Shown: positions 43,830 through 55,348, counted from the first letter of the stretch. The stretch: DNA of 64,000 nucleotides from Pholiota molesta (GCA_014925825.1 JACGCK010000005.1:310001-374000); one strand, 5' to 3'. The notes: generated from the sequence alone by a model not told the origin. Translations and numbers: made by a program.

Positions 43830-45323
43830 TTCGATATTGGTCAGCAAGGTAGATATGATCGACAGGATGCATCACCTACGATCGAAGTAGAGCTGAGATA
43901 TACTCGACCTGGCCTCGTCGATAAATTCACCACCGCCTTAGTGAATAGCTCCGTCTCGAACGGTCCTACTACTATTCACACAACCTCGAACCCTGTGCAA
44001 AATCGAAATTCGACTCTTGTATTTGGAACAACAGATGCTGTAGCAGACCCTGTTGATGCTAAAACAGCTTTCTTCTCGCTAAATTCAAATGTGCAACCAT
44101 TTTTTGCATCTTTACCGAAAACTGACCCTTCCATTCCAACCCTACTACCATCAATAATGCAGGAGACGCCACTGGGTTCGCCTGCGCCCCAGTACACAGA
44201 AGTTCTGGAAACTGATATTCCTGATGATGATTCAACATGCAATGTTCCCTTTACATACCCAATTCGACCCGTCTCTGCTCCTCATCCTTTACCTTCACAA
44301 TTTCCATTGGTTCCTCTTATCTCGGTCGCCGAACCTGTGGCATCTGAAACGGCCGAAGGGCTTTCTGAATCACAGAACACCGCAGAAGTAGTATTGATTC
44401 CACTGGATAGTCCTGCATATCAATCTAACATCATCACTTTGCAGGGGCTGCCCGTTTCTCCAGTGGTTGACTTTCCAAACCTCTCCGATGCACCTATTGC
44501 CATTTCAGAAGATATACTCAACGATGATCTGATAACTCTAGATATCGATTCTACGACCCAGTCTAGCCCTTTCGGTGCTACAGATTCAGAAGGTGTCGAT
44601 CACCTTCCAGTCATGAGCTTGGTAAACCAAGCCATCCCCTCCGTTACTGACTCGCAAAAGACAACCCGCTGGGAGCCTGCTCCGGTTGCAAATTCCATAA
44701 AGCAAGCCGAGACATCCACCTCAAATTCACAATTCATAATGGGCAAACTATCTCCCGACCTTTCTTTGGTGCCCAACAGTTCGTCCATGCCCAAGGTTAT
44801 GGTTCCTCCAATATTCAAGATATTAGCGGAAATTCTCAAGATTGAGAAAGCAAAGGGTTATTCTCGCCCACTGCGGTCTTTCGTTGCTGACACCATGTAT
44901 AAGAAAGGATTTACATACAAGAACACAGGTACCAACAACTTCAGCCAATATACTGCGTTAGGAGAGACGTGCGGCGTTATCGAATTAGGGGGTCTTGAAG
45001 CATTAGCATGGATTTCCCTGAAGCCTGAATACGACAACACTTCCAAACCCGCGACACCAGTCGTTCCACTCGTATTCAAATCATTAGTGCAAACGCTCAA
45101 GCTGCAGCAATCGAAGGGATTCCCTCGCCCATCCCGAGCTGTTATTGCCTATATGATGTACAAGTCTGGATTTGTATACAAGGACGCAGGTGTCAACAAT
45201 TTTAGTCAGTATGCCGCGCTGGCTGAGAAGCAGGGTATAGTCGAGCTAGGAGGCAACGAAGGTGACGGGTCGATTTCTCTGACACCCGAGTATCGAGACG
45301 TCCCTATGAGTCAGACGAATTGA

Positions 45324-45635
45324 GGTCGGGGCGATGTATGTAGGCCAAAGAATACCAGTACGCATACGCATATGGATCTACTTTTGTATATTTCATTTGT
45401 TGTTGATTTTTTTATGTACATATGATACATATGATTGATGTTGGATGTTGGATATTCATTTACACTGGAGATATATGTAGAATTTCTATACGTGATTTTT
45501 GAGTGTGGTGTACACTTTGCATCCAAGTTGCCGCCCATTGGAAAGCGGCATTCGATTTGACTATAGTTCTGATCCCATAATAATATTTGAAGAAAACATC
45601 CCGACAGACGCCCCTCTGAACCGAAACCGAGACTG
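45324..45635. other. 3' flank of NYN paralogue 2
   Basis: 312 bases, T-rich around 45390-45430 with short ATG/GATGTTGG repeats near 45435-45450. No gene seen; probably the transcription end of the split gene. Confidence 0.4.
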
Positions 45636-45990
45636 CCTCCCCTAACCTCTTCCAGCGTCGTACCCAAAGGCATCTCCGCAGGCTGAAGCGTTGTCGAAGA
45701 TGGTGGTGTCCTCGATGTCCTTCCAGTCGAAAACACTTGTCCATTTGCTGGCGGCAAAGTCCCTTCCTCATGATCCGCCTCGTCGTCCTCTTCTTCCTCC
45801 ACCGTAACTGAGACTGGTCCCGCATTTTGCTCGTGCATCTGGTGAGTCCTGACCGGACAACGGCTCACCCTCCGCGCCGACGGAGCTCGACGACGACAAC
45901 GGCTGTGAGGAGGACGTCAAGGAGGGCATCATCGGTTGCCAGTGCCCGCGGCGAGGTTGCTTTGCCTGCGCTTTCACGGCTGGTGCTGCA
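45636..45990 (-). pseudogene. Remnant of duplicated membrane-protein gene (C-terminal tail only)
   Basis: On the minus strand this matches the cytoplasmic tail of the gene at 48967-50353. HWQPMMPSLTSSS corresponds to HQPMMPSVSSS, then EEGTLPPANGQVFSTGR to EEGTLPPAYGQVFSVGR, and MPLGTTLEE to APLGTTMEE. The first block lies in one frame and the others in another, with the shift near 45845. The ectodomain and transmembrane helix are missing. The fragment sits after NYN paralogue 2 as the whole gene sits after paralogue 3, so it is the left-over of a segmental duplication. Confidence 0.82.
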
Positions 45991-46245
45991 GCTGTAGCCT
46001 CACTGCATTCTCGATTCATTTTCATACGTAGACAAATCGCACCGACCTACGCAGCGGGAGCGCTGTCATTTAAGCTTCAGATATCTATTTAGAGCGACCA
46101 GGTGTTTGTAAGTACATACTCAATTGTGGGCGTCAGCATCATGGGAACCATGCGGGGATGGTCCGTCTGTTCTCTCCCTCTCATTCACTTGTTAATGTCG
46201 TAGCATCCCCTGCTTCTCAGCTCATTGCTCCTTCCCTACTTGTTA

Positions 46246-47053
46246 TTCTTGTTCTTAGGACATGCAGGACGTTGCCATCTTTTGGGACTATGGTACGACT
46301 TTCATTTTGACTGCTTTGCTTCCTCAGAAATTCATTCTGCAACTTTCACTCCAGAGAATTGTTCACCCCCTAGCAATGCATCGGGCTATATTGTTGCGAA
46401 CAATATACGCTTGATCGCTCAGGCTTATGGAAGCATCAAGTCTTTCAAAGCCTATCTCGAAATTACAGACCAAGTGTCTTCTGCTAGAGCCCTTGCTCTA
46501 CGATCGGAATTTCAGTCATCAGGTGTTTCTCTCATAGATTGTCCACATAACGGCCGCAAAGAAGTCGCAGATAAAATGATTATCGGTAAGCAACTTGTTA
46601 TTATCACTCAAAATATATACTGGAAAAACACTAGTGGATATGTTGGCATATGCAATCGACAACCCTGCGCCATCGGTACTTGTCCTAATATCCGGGGACC
46701 GCGATTTTGCTTACGCTCTGTCAACCCTACGATTCAGACAATACCAAATTATTCTGGTTACACTTTCTAACGCTCATCCGAGCTTGACGTCGCAGGCGTC
46801 CGCATGCGTCGACTGGCATAGCGAAATCATAAATCCTGTCGTTCAGTCACCATCAAGGATGACAAACAATGTAGCCAGCTCCGCTGCCGGAACACCCTTG
46901 TACCGTGACAGCATGCCAGGGCAGTCTTCGCCTTCCCAATCCTCACAGTCCATGCAAGGAGCCGAGAATGCCCACCATGCTGACCACGGAGATCTCCTAC
47001 ACTATTTGCGCGCTTCAACTTCAGCTCGGCCTAGACGTACCTCTGATGCATCT
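46246..47053 (+). repeat. Near-identical NYN tract, copy 2
   Basis: Counterpart of 36994-37800. Contains one extra A in intron 2 relative to copy 1 and about a dozen substitutions, all in intron 2 and exon 3. Confidence 0.9.
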
Positions 47054-48535
47054 TTTAATATCGGCAATGGACAACAAGCCAGATATGAGCGCCCTCGACA
47101 GGATGTATCACCTCCGATTGAAGTAGAGCTTACGAATGTTCGCCCAAGCCTCGTTAGTAAACCCGCCACTGACTTCATGAGAACTTCTGCCTCCAACGGC
47201 TCCTCCCCTTCTGCCCATGCAATATTGGACTCTGTTGAAGATCCAAGTTCAACTCTTGCGTACGGAACGAAAGACGCTATGGTGGACCCTAATGATGCGC
47301 GAACCTCTTTCTTCTCGTTGAGTGCGAATCCTGGGCAACCATTTTCGACTTCTTTACCGAAAATCGCCAGTCCCGCTCCAACCCTGTTACCATCGTTAAT
47401 GCAGGAGACGCCGCAGCATTCGCCTGCGGCTCAGTACGCAGATTTAGAAACTGATATTCCTGCTGACGATTCAACCGACCTTCGTTTTACCTATCCAGTA
47501 CGGCCTTCTTCGGCTCCTCATTCCTTACCTTCACAATCTTCTTTGGGTCCTTTCATCTCCGTCAGTGATCCGTTGGCGTCTGAAATCTCCACAATGCTGT
47601 CGGGATCTCCGAATGCTGAAGCACTGCCAATTCCCCTGGACAGTTCTGCAAGTCAGCAACATATCCTCATTTCTCAAGAAACCCCTGGAAAATCCATTTC
47701 TCCAGTGGTTAAATCTACAAGTCTACCCGATACTATGTCAGAAGAAACATACAATAACCCTGATCTGGATCCTCCAGATATTAACCCTACTAATCAACAA
47801 AGCCCTTCTTTTACAAGTTCAAATGGGGTCAATCACCCTTACGCCATAGCCGTAGTAAACCAAGCCACTTCCATTACAGGTTCCCAAAACCCTATCGACA
47901 GGCTTCCTCCAATAACTCCAATCAAATCTTGCAAAAATCTACCAGGGACGTCCATCTCAAACGTCCAAAATACAGTCGACAAGCCTTCACCTATCATTCC
48001 TTCAGCTGCTGCTAGTTCATCTAAGCCCGTTCCTCCTATATTCAAGATTTTGGTGGATACCCTCAAGACTGACAAGTCTAAGGATAACCCTCGCTTTTTG
48101 TCAGCATGGGTTGCCGAAACCATCCACAAAAACGGCTTTACATACGAGAACACAGGCGTCAGCATGTTCAGCCAGTACATTGCGTTGGCTGAGAAGCAGG
48201 GCATTGTCGAACTTGGGACTCACCAGAATGAAGCTTGGATTTGTTTGAAACCTGAATATCGAGACCCCCCTCCTGCACCCGTGGTTCCACCTATCTTTAA
48301 AGTATTGGTCGAAGCGCTCAAGGTCAACAGGTCAAACGGAATTCTTCGTCCTTCGCGTTCGAATATTGCCATTGCGATTTCTAGAAATGGGCTGACGTAC
48401 AAAGAAGCCGGCGTCAAGAAGTTTGGTCAATATGCGTCGTTAGCTGAACAGTGGGGCATCGTCGATTTGGGAGGTAGAGATGGTGACGTATGGATCTCAC
48501 TCAAACCCGAGTATCAAGATGCTTCTACCACTTAA
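46262..48535 (+). CDS. NYN-domain nuclease with two LOTUS-like repeats, paralogue 3
   Basis: Exons 46262-46292, 46355-46585 and 46635-48535, about 720 residues. NYN domain: MQDVAIFWDYENCSPP, ANNIRLIAQAYGSIKSFKAY, SLIDCPHNGRKEVADKMII and VLVLISGDRDFAYAL, with the expected acidic residues. A long Ser/Pro/Thr-rich linker follows. Two OST-HTH/LOTUS repeats end the protein: PPIFKILVDTLK...FSQYIALAEKQGIVELG (about 48030-48260) and PPIFKVLVEALK...FGQYASLAEQWGIVDLGG (about 48290-48510), both closing with I(C/S)LKPEY. Intact, unlike paralogue 2. Probably an RNA-binding endonuclease; LOTUS domains bind RNA or partner helicases in animals. Function in this fungus is not known. Confidence 0.87.
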
Positions 48536-48966
48536 CTCTCCGAGTCGTATATGTTTTCTAGGAGTTACTATCATGTACCATTATCCACAACTGCTATCTT
48601 GTTATTCTCTGTTGTTGCAATCATATCATGTATGTATATATCTATCTACCTTGTTGTGTATCTGTTCTTCATCGTCTATGTAAAATAAAGAGTAAGGTGT
48701 TACCTATTTTATCTGGAGGAGTTGGCACATCTAGGAATTCTCATACATGGTGTCTTAGCCACTGTGGCGCACCTATTCAATATCTGGCAAATACTTCGTA
48801 TATGTATATCCAAGCCACAGGAATGGACCAAGTCGTAATCATAAACAAAAAATACAATAGTGATCTAGCAAATAGCCATCCTACAAGACATCCCGAAAGC
48901 AGAAAACAAAACAAAACAAAAAGAGCAGCATAAACTAGAGCTCATGGTTTGCAAGATGTTAGATTG
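48536..48966. other. Intergenic, convergent 3' ends of NYN paralogue 3 and membrane-protein gene
   Basis: 431 bases, AT-rich, with AACAAAACAAAACAAAA at about 48903-48922. No gene supported. Confidence 0.45.
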
Positions 48967-50353
48967 CTACCGCCTCCCGTCTGCACCTCCTTCCTCCTCC
49001 ATTGTCGTCCCCAAAGGTGCTTTCCCAGGCTGAGGAGCTGGTGCCTGCGGCAACGTCCTCCTCGACGACGACCTCCTACCCACTGAAAACACTTGCCCAT
49101 ATGCCGGCGGCAACGTCCCCTCCTCGTCTGCCTCCTCCTCATCTTCCTGCTGCACCGGAATCGGCCCCGCATCTTGCTCGCGCCTCCGCTGACCGGGTAC
49201 CGGCCCGCTTCTCGCACCCACGGCGCTGGATGCGCCCGAGTTCGACGACGATGGCGGCGGCGGCGGCGAGGAGGACGTGGTAAGGGAGGAGGACGTGGCA
49301 AGGGAGGACGACACGGAAGGCATCATCGGCTGGTGCGTGGGCCGCGAGACTGCTTTACTCATGCTCTCCCGGCCGGTGCGGCCGCCGTAACCCCACTGCG
49401 AGCTTGGGGCGGTAAGCGTGGCGGACGGGCTGGTGTAAGGCGGGTCAGAGCTGCTGCCGTAGCGCTGCTGCATGTCGGGGCGCGTGGTGGGAAGCGGGTC
49501 GGGGTTGGATGTGGCGGCGCGTGCGTATTTTCTGCGGAGGCGGAGCCAGAAAAAGAGGATGGCAATGCCTATCAGGAGGGCGAGGACGCCGAGGACGCCG
49601 CCGACGATGGCACCGATTGGAGGGCTGGAAGAAGGCGAGGTGGTGGCTGTCGAGGCGCCGCTGGTGCTGGTGGGAGTGGGTGATGTCGATGATGTAGGGT
49701 TGTTTGTGAGGATGACGGTGGTCTGGGCATTCGGGTTGACCACCTCCAGGTCTATTCTGTCCAGCGTCAGCTGTGAGTTCCCCACAGGCGTCCCGCGGGG
49801 ATCTGCTTGGTTGCGCATGATGATCTCATGTACGCCTGGCGTCGAGAAGGTTTGGCTGAACAGAACAACCTAGGATTCAAATGAGTTGGGGAACAGGTGA
49901 AATTGCAAAGCAAAATGGGCGCACAGGAGGGTTCTTCCCGTCGTCGGTCGCATTGAAGCCATCGACATTGGTGAACACTGGTTTATTGGGATCGCAGTCG
50001 ACGCAGATGCCGTATGAACCTCCGCTGCTGCGAAGTATGCCATAGTAATAAAAAGCTATGGCTGGAACTAGATTGGTTCAAGACAAAATCAATTGGCTGT
50101 TATCTTGAGGCTAGTATGAACTCACCCGGAAATGTCTGTTACAGTTGAAGAATGGCTTAGTGCACAGAAAACCATGATCAATGAAAGGGCTCACAAAAGT
50201 CACATTGGCGTTCAAGTCATTGGTTGATGCAAGAGTCCCGCTCTCCCCAACGTTGCTCGCGTTCCACGTACCAAAACCGGTCGACCAGGCGCCTTGATAT
50301 TTAAATACGGTAGTGTCTCTATCGTCGTATGTTTGATTCAAAAACGCAGACAT
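48967..50353 (-). CDS. Single-pass membrane protein with beta-sandwich-like ectodomain
   Basis: ATG 50353-50351 gives MSAFLNQTYDDRDTTVFKYQ, the common Agaricomycete ectodomain start ('DDRD..V.Y.G.W') without an evident signal peptide. The ectodomain continues with GTWNASNVGESGTLASTN, TFPVPAIAFYYYGI, CVDCDPNKPVF and HEIIMRNQADPRG. A Thr/Ser/Pro stalk leads to one transmembrane helix, GAIVGGVLGVLALLIGIAIL, followed by WLRLRRKYAR. The tail is low-complexity with EEGTLPPAYGQVF, stop at 48969-48967. TFPV...YYYG is restored only with a 10-nt exon (50126-50135) between introns 50068-50125 and 50136-50194. Probably a cell-surface protein; function unknown. The tail is duplicated at 45636-45990. Confidence 0.75.
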
Positions 50354-50894
50354 ACGAGAGGCGTGAAAAGGGACAATAGTCAACGTTGCGAGAGAAGTCC
50401 AAAAAGGACGAGTGGCCAGAAGATGGCGTTAAATGCATAACGACCATAGAGTGCGCAAAACACGGCTTCCAAGATGATACGCTACGATACGCCGGGCTGA
50501 AGAGAGGACATCAACGTTTTAGCCACTGGTCTGATCATGACTGCTATGCACAGTATGGCCACACAAACCATCACGACCATCACTTGATTGCGAGCTAAAA
50601 TAGTAGACTAGGTGTGTCTCCGTTACTTTCTACAGCCTTCTACAGCTTTCTACTGACCTTTTCTGGGATCTAAATCCTGGAATAGCAAATGGGTATCAAT
50701 TCAAGCGGAAACATCTAGAGAAGACCCAGGTCGGGAGGCGGGGTCGGCTCTATTTGAATCATCTTGAATGGGATGGTCTCTGTTTTATATACTTGGCTGC
50801 GGAATAACGATGTGATTGAACAAGTCGAGGCGGATCAGCAACTGCAGTGTCAGGAGCACAGATCGGGTTTTTTATATTAGCGCTGCTCGCAGAC
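50354..50894. other. Intergenic between divergent membrane-protein gene and orphan ORF
   Basis: 541 bases with no supported gene. Short repeated words TTCTACAGC occur near 50628-50645. Should contain promoters of both neighbours. Confidence 0.4.
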
Positions 50895-51593
50895 ATGCGA
50901 GACATGGGCGCGATGGCTGAGGATGAGCTTGGGTGTGCGGATGGGAACCGGATGGATGTCTCGGCGGTTAGGATGTATATAGAAGTTGCGAGACAACGGC
51001 TGTCTCTTGATGCGACCATGACCACTCGCCGCCATTCGCTCGTTCTCCCCCCACAGCCCAAGCAAGCACCCATCCCCCCGTCCCTCGTTCAGTCTCCCTA
51101 TCTCAACGCCCCCCTCTTCACAAACGATCTCAACCCCCCGCGTCTCCCCACCGACGCCGCAGAGCGCTGGCTCCAGGACACCGTCCCCATCTCCGCCGAC
51201 TCTGCAATGGCCCAGGACCGTCGGGGGAGCATCATGCACAAACAGCCCAGCTCATCCCCACACACACCCAGCGTCCGGCACCCGTCATATCCCGCGTCGG
51301 GGCCCATCACACCTGTCGCGGACGCAGCGGCCCCTCCGCACACCCCGCCAATGTCCGGCTTTACCAAAGGCCACGCGCGCTATCTTGCGCACTCCCTCGC
51401 GCCGCCGCCCGACGTCGTTGACCAGTTCAACCTCTCGCCGCGCTCGCCCACGACCTACACAGCGTCGCGCCCCGCGTACATGGCGCAGGCCCGCTCTACA
51501 CCCAACATTCACCGCGCGGGCACGGAGAACGGAAGCCAGACGCAGAGCCAGAGGAACAGCTACTTCCCGCCGCACATCCCACCCATGCGGTAG
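50895..51593 (+). CDS. Uncharacterised Pro/Ser-rich protein
   Basis: ATG 50895 gives MRDMGAMAEDELGCADGNRM and 233 codons to the stop at 51593. The first 50 residues could form helices (VSAVRMYIEVARQRLSL); the rest is disordered and rich in Pro, Ser and His with RRHSLV and RRGSIM patches resembling kinase target sites. The frame is open 48 bases upstream with hydrophobic QIGFFILALLADM, so an upstream exon is possible. GC content is high, which by itself favours long open frames. No family recognised. Confidence 0.45.
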   Translation: MRDMGAMAEDELGCADGNRMDVSAVRMYIEVARQRLSLDATMTTRRHSLVLPPQPKQAPIPPSLVQSPYLNAPLFTNDLNPPRLPTDAAERWLQDTVPISADSAMAQDRRGSIMHKQPSSSPHTPSVRHPSYPASGPITPVADAAAPPHTPPMSGFTKGHARYLAHSLAPPPDVVDQFNLSPRSPTTYTASRPAYMAQARSTPNIHRAGTENGSQTQSQRNSYFPPHIPPMR

Positions 51594-52521
51594 CCGCGAG
51601 TTGCTACGCGACGCTCTCATGTCTATCTGCTTGCTGTCTCGCCGTTTTTACTCCAGTTTTGGTGGCTTCTCAAATGCAGCCAATACCGCGGCCCATTGCG
51701 TCCGGTCCTCAAAATATCTGCTTCTCTTTGTATTTTTATATTGTACTATATTCATCTAGGTGAGCAAGACTCGCCATATACCCCGGGCGAATTGTCCAAA
51801 TTATTATCTGCACACATTCCAATAGGTCGTTCAAGCGGTTCTTCCGCACAGCTTTCATTATCCCTTCCGCTCCGCCATTTCCGTTTTTTCTTTCTGGGTT
51901 TTCATTGGGTTTTAGGGAGTTTCAAGACTCATCGATCAATCTGGCATTCTGACACTCATATATATATATCACTGCGCACATAATATGGACTAGGTCGTCC
52001 CATATCCTGCACGCACTCATCACCATTTGATATTCGACCACACATAGATCCCCATAGATCAAGAACATTGGCTGCCTTGTGTATGTAGCCTGCAGTCTAT
52101 TTCTGAATCCCCTTTCAGTTTAGCCGCCGGTTCTTACAACTATTTGCGGTGAAATGCATAATACAAGCATGTCGCTGTCAATGCATTACACGCATTACCT
52201 ACAATTGAAGACAAAGGAAGCAGGATGCAGAGTCCAAACACAATAAAATCGGAATCATATTATAATCCGCAGCTGCAAAATAAAGGCACGCAAGATGCGG
52301 ATGCACACCAGACGGAACACAGAAACATTGTCCTTGGGAAATGCATGCATTCATTTGCATCGAGATTCGAGACATTTGGAAATTGCACACGCTGATATCA
52401 ATGCCAGAAGAATGCCTGATACACACCTACGCGGCAGGAACCTTGATCATTACACCCAACACTACAACAAAACAAAGGAAACAGAAAGCGCAGTAAACTA
52501 GACAGACAGCCTGCGAGCTCC
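51594..52521. other. Intergenic stretch
   Basis: 928 bases between the orphan ORF and the SF3A1 stop, containing TATATATATA near 51960 and otherwise nothing recognisable. Confidence 0.45.
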
Positions 52522-55176
52522 CTACTTCTTTTTCTGATCGCGCACGCTAAACACCAGCATGTCTTCGTCCTCCAAATTTGACATGGCGATCGACTCTTTA
52601 TTTGTCAGCATCTTGCCCTGATACGAGAGCCTGATGCGCGATGCGGGCACCGCGCTTTCAGTGTGCTGTAGGATGCGATCGCGCAGCGTCGATACCAGCA
52701 AGGTGAGTGGCAGGTCGGGGATCGTGACAACCTGGCCTTGCAGTTTCCATTCGGGCTTGGTAGGATCGTTTGGCATCTGCACTTGCAGTGAGATCGTGTG
52801 CTGGAGGAGAACAAGACACCGAAGTCAGAAAACATGTTTTACAAAAGGGAGGTCCAAGAAGCTTGAAACAAGGAACATTCTACTCACGGGGTGCATCGCG
52901 ATCCAATCCTCCTCAGGGTATAGCGCGCCTCCAGGAAGCTTGGCGACCTTCTGCCTCTTCGCAGGGGGCATATCTTCCCCAGCGCCGCCTTCCATCTCAT
53001 CCGCGGACCGCACCATACCTGCCTGGATCGCATTGTTCGCCGCGGCCAGCGCCGCCATGCGTGTCGGGTGCATCGCAGCCGGCGTCGCGGGCGCAGGTTG
53101 GTACCCGAAAGGCTGCGCCGAGTCCATACCTTGGTAGTGAAGCGGCGGGAGCATGACCGGCGATGGCGCGTACATGGACGCGGGCTGCGGACCGGAGGAG
53201 ACGGTCGCAGCGGAATAGGCGCCTGTGCTGGCGGGAGGCGCTGGCAGGGACGCATGGGCAGGGGGAAGTGAGGTAAGTGGTGGTGGTGCGGCAGCAGGGC
53301 CGATGCCAGGACCGATGGCATTGGCTTCTTGTCTATATACAAATGTCAGTGAATAAACTGGATTTCAAAAGATGGAAACACGCGACGTACGGTCCCAGAC
53401 CCTTCCTGCGATGAATGGACGCAATTTGTTCGTCGGTGTTGACATTGGTTGAGAATTTGTCGAGGGTATTTGCTTTGCTGGATGTATGACCATCCCAGAC
53501 GACCTTCTCCCTCTCCTTGCGCTTCTCTCTCTCGACAGCCTCCTCGCGCTTTCTCCGTTCCTCGTCCGTCTCCGTACCGAAAATATCCACACGCGTCCGT
53601 GCGAGGTTCTGCAGTGAGCTGACAACGTTGGTACCTGTTTGAAGTTGCGATGCTTGCGCTTTGCGAGCTTCGAGGTTGTCACGTTGCTCTTTCCATTTAG
53701 GATCGAGCAGCTCAATACGCATGTGCTCCTGCAGCTCGTCCACGGCGATTTGCTGACCACAGATTGTACATGTAGTCATTGCGACCTTTGCCTTCTTCTC
53801 TCCCACTTGATAAAGAAATATTAGCATATAGCTGACAGGAAAATGGCGAAAATCTTACACTTTGGAACATAGTCCGTCCTGATCTTCATTGGTCCAGATG
53901 GGTTCATGGCGCTGGCTTGGACTGCTTGGGCGTGAGCAATAGCCCGTTGCCTTTCTTCGTTAGCCTTCTTGTTCTTAGCAGCAGTGTCCTCTTCGTCGTC
54001 GCTCTGCTCCATCTCTGCATCTGATTCGGCTGCAGCAGCTTCGGCAGCTTCTGCATCGGCGGCGGCTTGACGGGCACGATGCGCCTCTACATCGTCGGCT
54101 GTCGTCTCCATAATCATGGCCGCCATACGTTTCTGCGCCAGGGTCATATTTTCGACTTCTTGTACACTCATTGGCGGTGGCAGCTCCGAGTTGGCATCGA
54201 CTGCTGTAAATTCAATGGTTTGCACGATAGCATAGTCGTGCCAGTCGATCTCGGCGAAAGCACCTGTAAATTCGTATGAGGGGGGTGTGATCGTGAAAGA
54301 AAGAGCCGCACTCACGTTTTTCAGCCTCCTGGTCATCCGCGCGTTTTTGCTCTTTCTCTCGCTTGTTTTTCTCCCACTTGGCGTGTTTGCGTGCATCTTC
54401 CAGAGTCTTCCACCGTGAACCTTCTTTGGCTCGCTCTTTTAGCTGTTCCAGCGTCTCCGTATTAGGCTGAATCACTTTGGTATATTGCTCCACCAACCGA
54501 TTAAAATAACCGAAGAGGGAGTGTGTAGGTCGCAGGAAGTCGAATTGGTAGTTGCGTCCCTCACGAGCAGAAAGGTTGGCCAAGAAGCTACGTCCTCGGC
54601 GGGCGGTAAACAAAGCTGTAAGCTTCATGATATCTCTGAATGGGGGTCAACGTCTATGAAGAATTTGGTGAACACAAAGCCACGTACAGATCAATGGGGC
54701 TGATATTGGGCAAATCCATTATGTATTCTGCTGGAGGAGGCTCGACTCCAATGTCAACAGGCTCGGCGGGTTCTGCGGATTCAGCTTTGTCTTTGGCTTT
54801 AGGCTCCGTTTCCACGTCTCCTTGAGCAACTTTGTCCATTCTGTGTCGATAATAAGCATGGTAGGGATCGGCAGGATTCAAGAAGGAGAATTTTGGGTCT
54901 GCACGCTGTCCTTCTCGTACTCTCTCCTCGAATTGGGGTGGGTTAGCGGAGCGAGCAACATAAAGAGCAGTACGGTCGATTACATCTGTAAAAATGAATT
55001 GGTTAGGATAGATAGATATGACTATTCATAATGTATGACTTGCCCTTTATTTCGGGCGGAGGCAGAATCAATCCACTGGTGAAGCGCACGTTGGCTCCAG
55101 CGGTCTCATTGCCCATTTCGTAGTCCGCATGGTTGCCGTTCAGATGGTGTCCATTAGTGAGGGCAACTTCTGTCAT
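52522..55176 (-). CDS. PRP21: Splicing factor 3a subunit 1 (SF3A1/Prp21)
   Basis: Component of U2 snRNP that helps recognise the branch site. ATG 55176-55174 gives MTEVALTNGHHLNGNH, then GLILPPPEIK. SURP module 1 (TALYVARSANPPQFEERV, FSFLNPADPYHAYYRHRM) lies near 54860-54980 and SURP module 2 (FTARRGRSFLANLSAREGRN, FDFLRPTHSLFGYFNRLVEQY) near 54480-54610. An acidic Ala/Glu linker follows, then the zinc-binding CTICGQQIAVDELQEHMRIE (about 53720), then VWDGHTSSKANTLD. The C-terminus is a ubiquitin-like domain: PLTLLVSTLRDRI, SRIRLSYQGKML, ending DQKKK at 52522. About nine introns. Length and domain order match the family. Divergent from MRPL31. Confidence 0.95.
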
Positions 55177-55348
55177 AGTCTCCGGCGTGGTGGTAGTAGG
55201 GAAGAAGGAAATATGTGTGACTCCAGGTCGCCCGTCGGGTTCAAACAAACGCGCCCCAAGGTCACTTTCCCACGGTAAATCTTGCTCCTTTGCCAACCGC
55301 CGACGTTGCGCTTCTTCCACTCCCCATCTGATACCCTTGGTCTGACTC
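55177..55348. promoter_or_regulatory. Divergent promoter, SF3A1 and MRPL31
   Basis: 172 bases between start codons. An SF3A1-strand ORF runs through the interval (MSQTKGIRWGVEE...), so an upstream in-frame start for SF3A1 cannot be ruled out, but the position of MRPL31 makes it less likely. Confidence 0.45.

Larger units (their letters stand above)
37010..45323 (+). pseudogene. NYN-LOTUS paralogue 2, split by a 6-kb retroelement
   Basis: Exons 37010-37040, 37103-37333 and 37382-37800 encode the NYN nuclease (MQDVAIFWDYENCSPP, then VLVLISGDRDFAYAL with both acidic motifs) plus the start of the linker. At ...RPSEAS (37800) the frame runs into the retroelement and stops at 38055 after about 85 foreign residues. 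The rest resumes at 43830 as FDIGQQGRYDRQDASP and continues to 45323. It contains two LOTUS/OST-HTH repeats (PPIFKILAEILK...FSQYTALGE, about 44800-45030; PLVFKSLVQTLK...FSQYAALAE, about 45065-45290). Joining flanks minus one CGTCT restores the frame, and paralogue 3 shows the empty site, so the gene was intact until the insertion. A truncated NYN-only protein could still be made. Confidence 0.88.

Noticed and set aside
48942..49700. Several long open frames on the plus strand and other minus frames
   Set aside because: GC-rich shadows of the membrane protein's low-complexity tail; no domain or splice support.
51285..51759. Arg-rich open frames overlapping the orphan ORF at 50895-51593
   Set aside because: Produced by GC-rich codons of the Pro/Ser-rich frame; no start or conserved motif.
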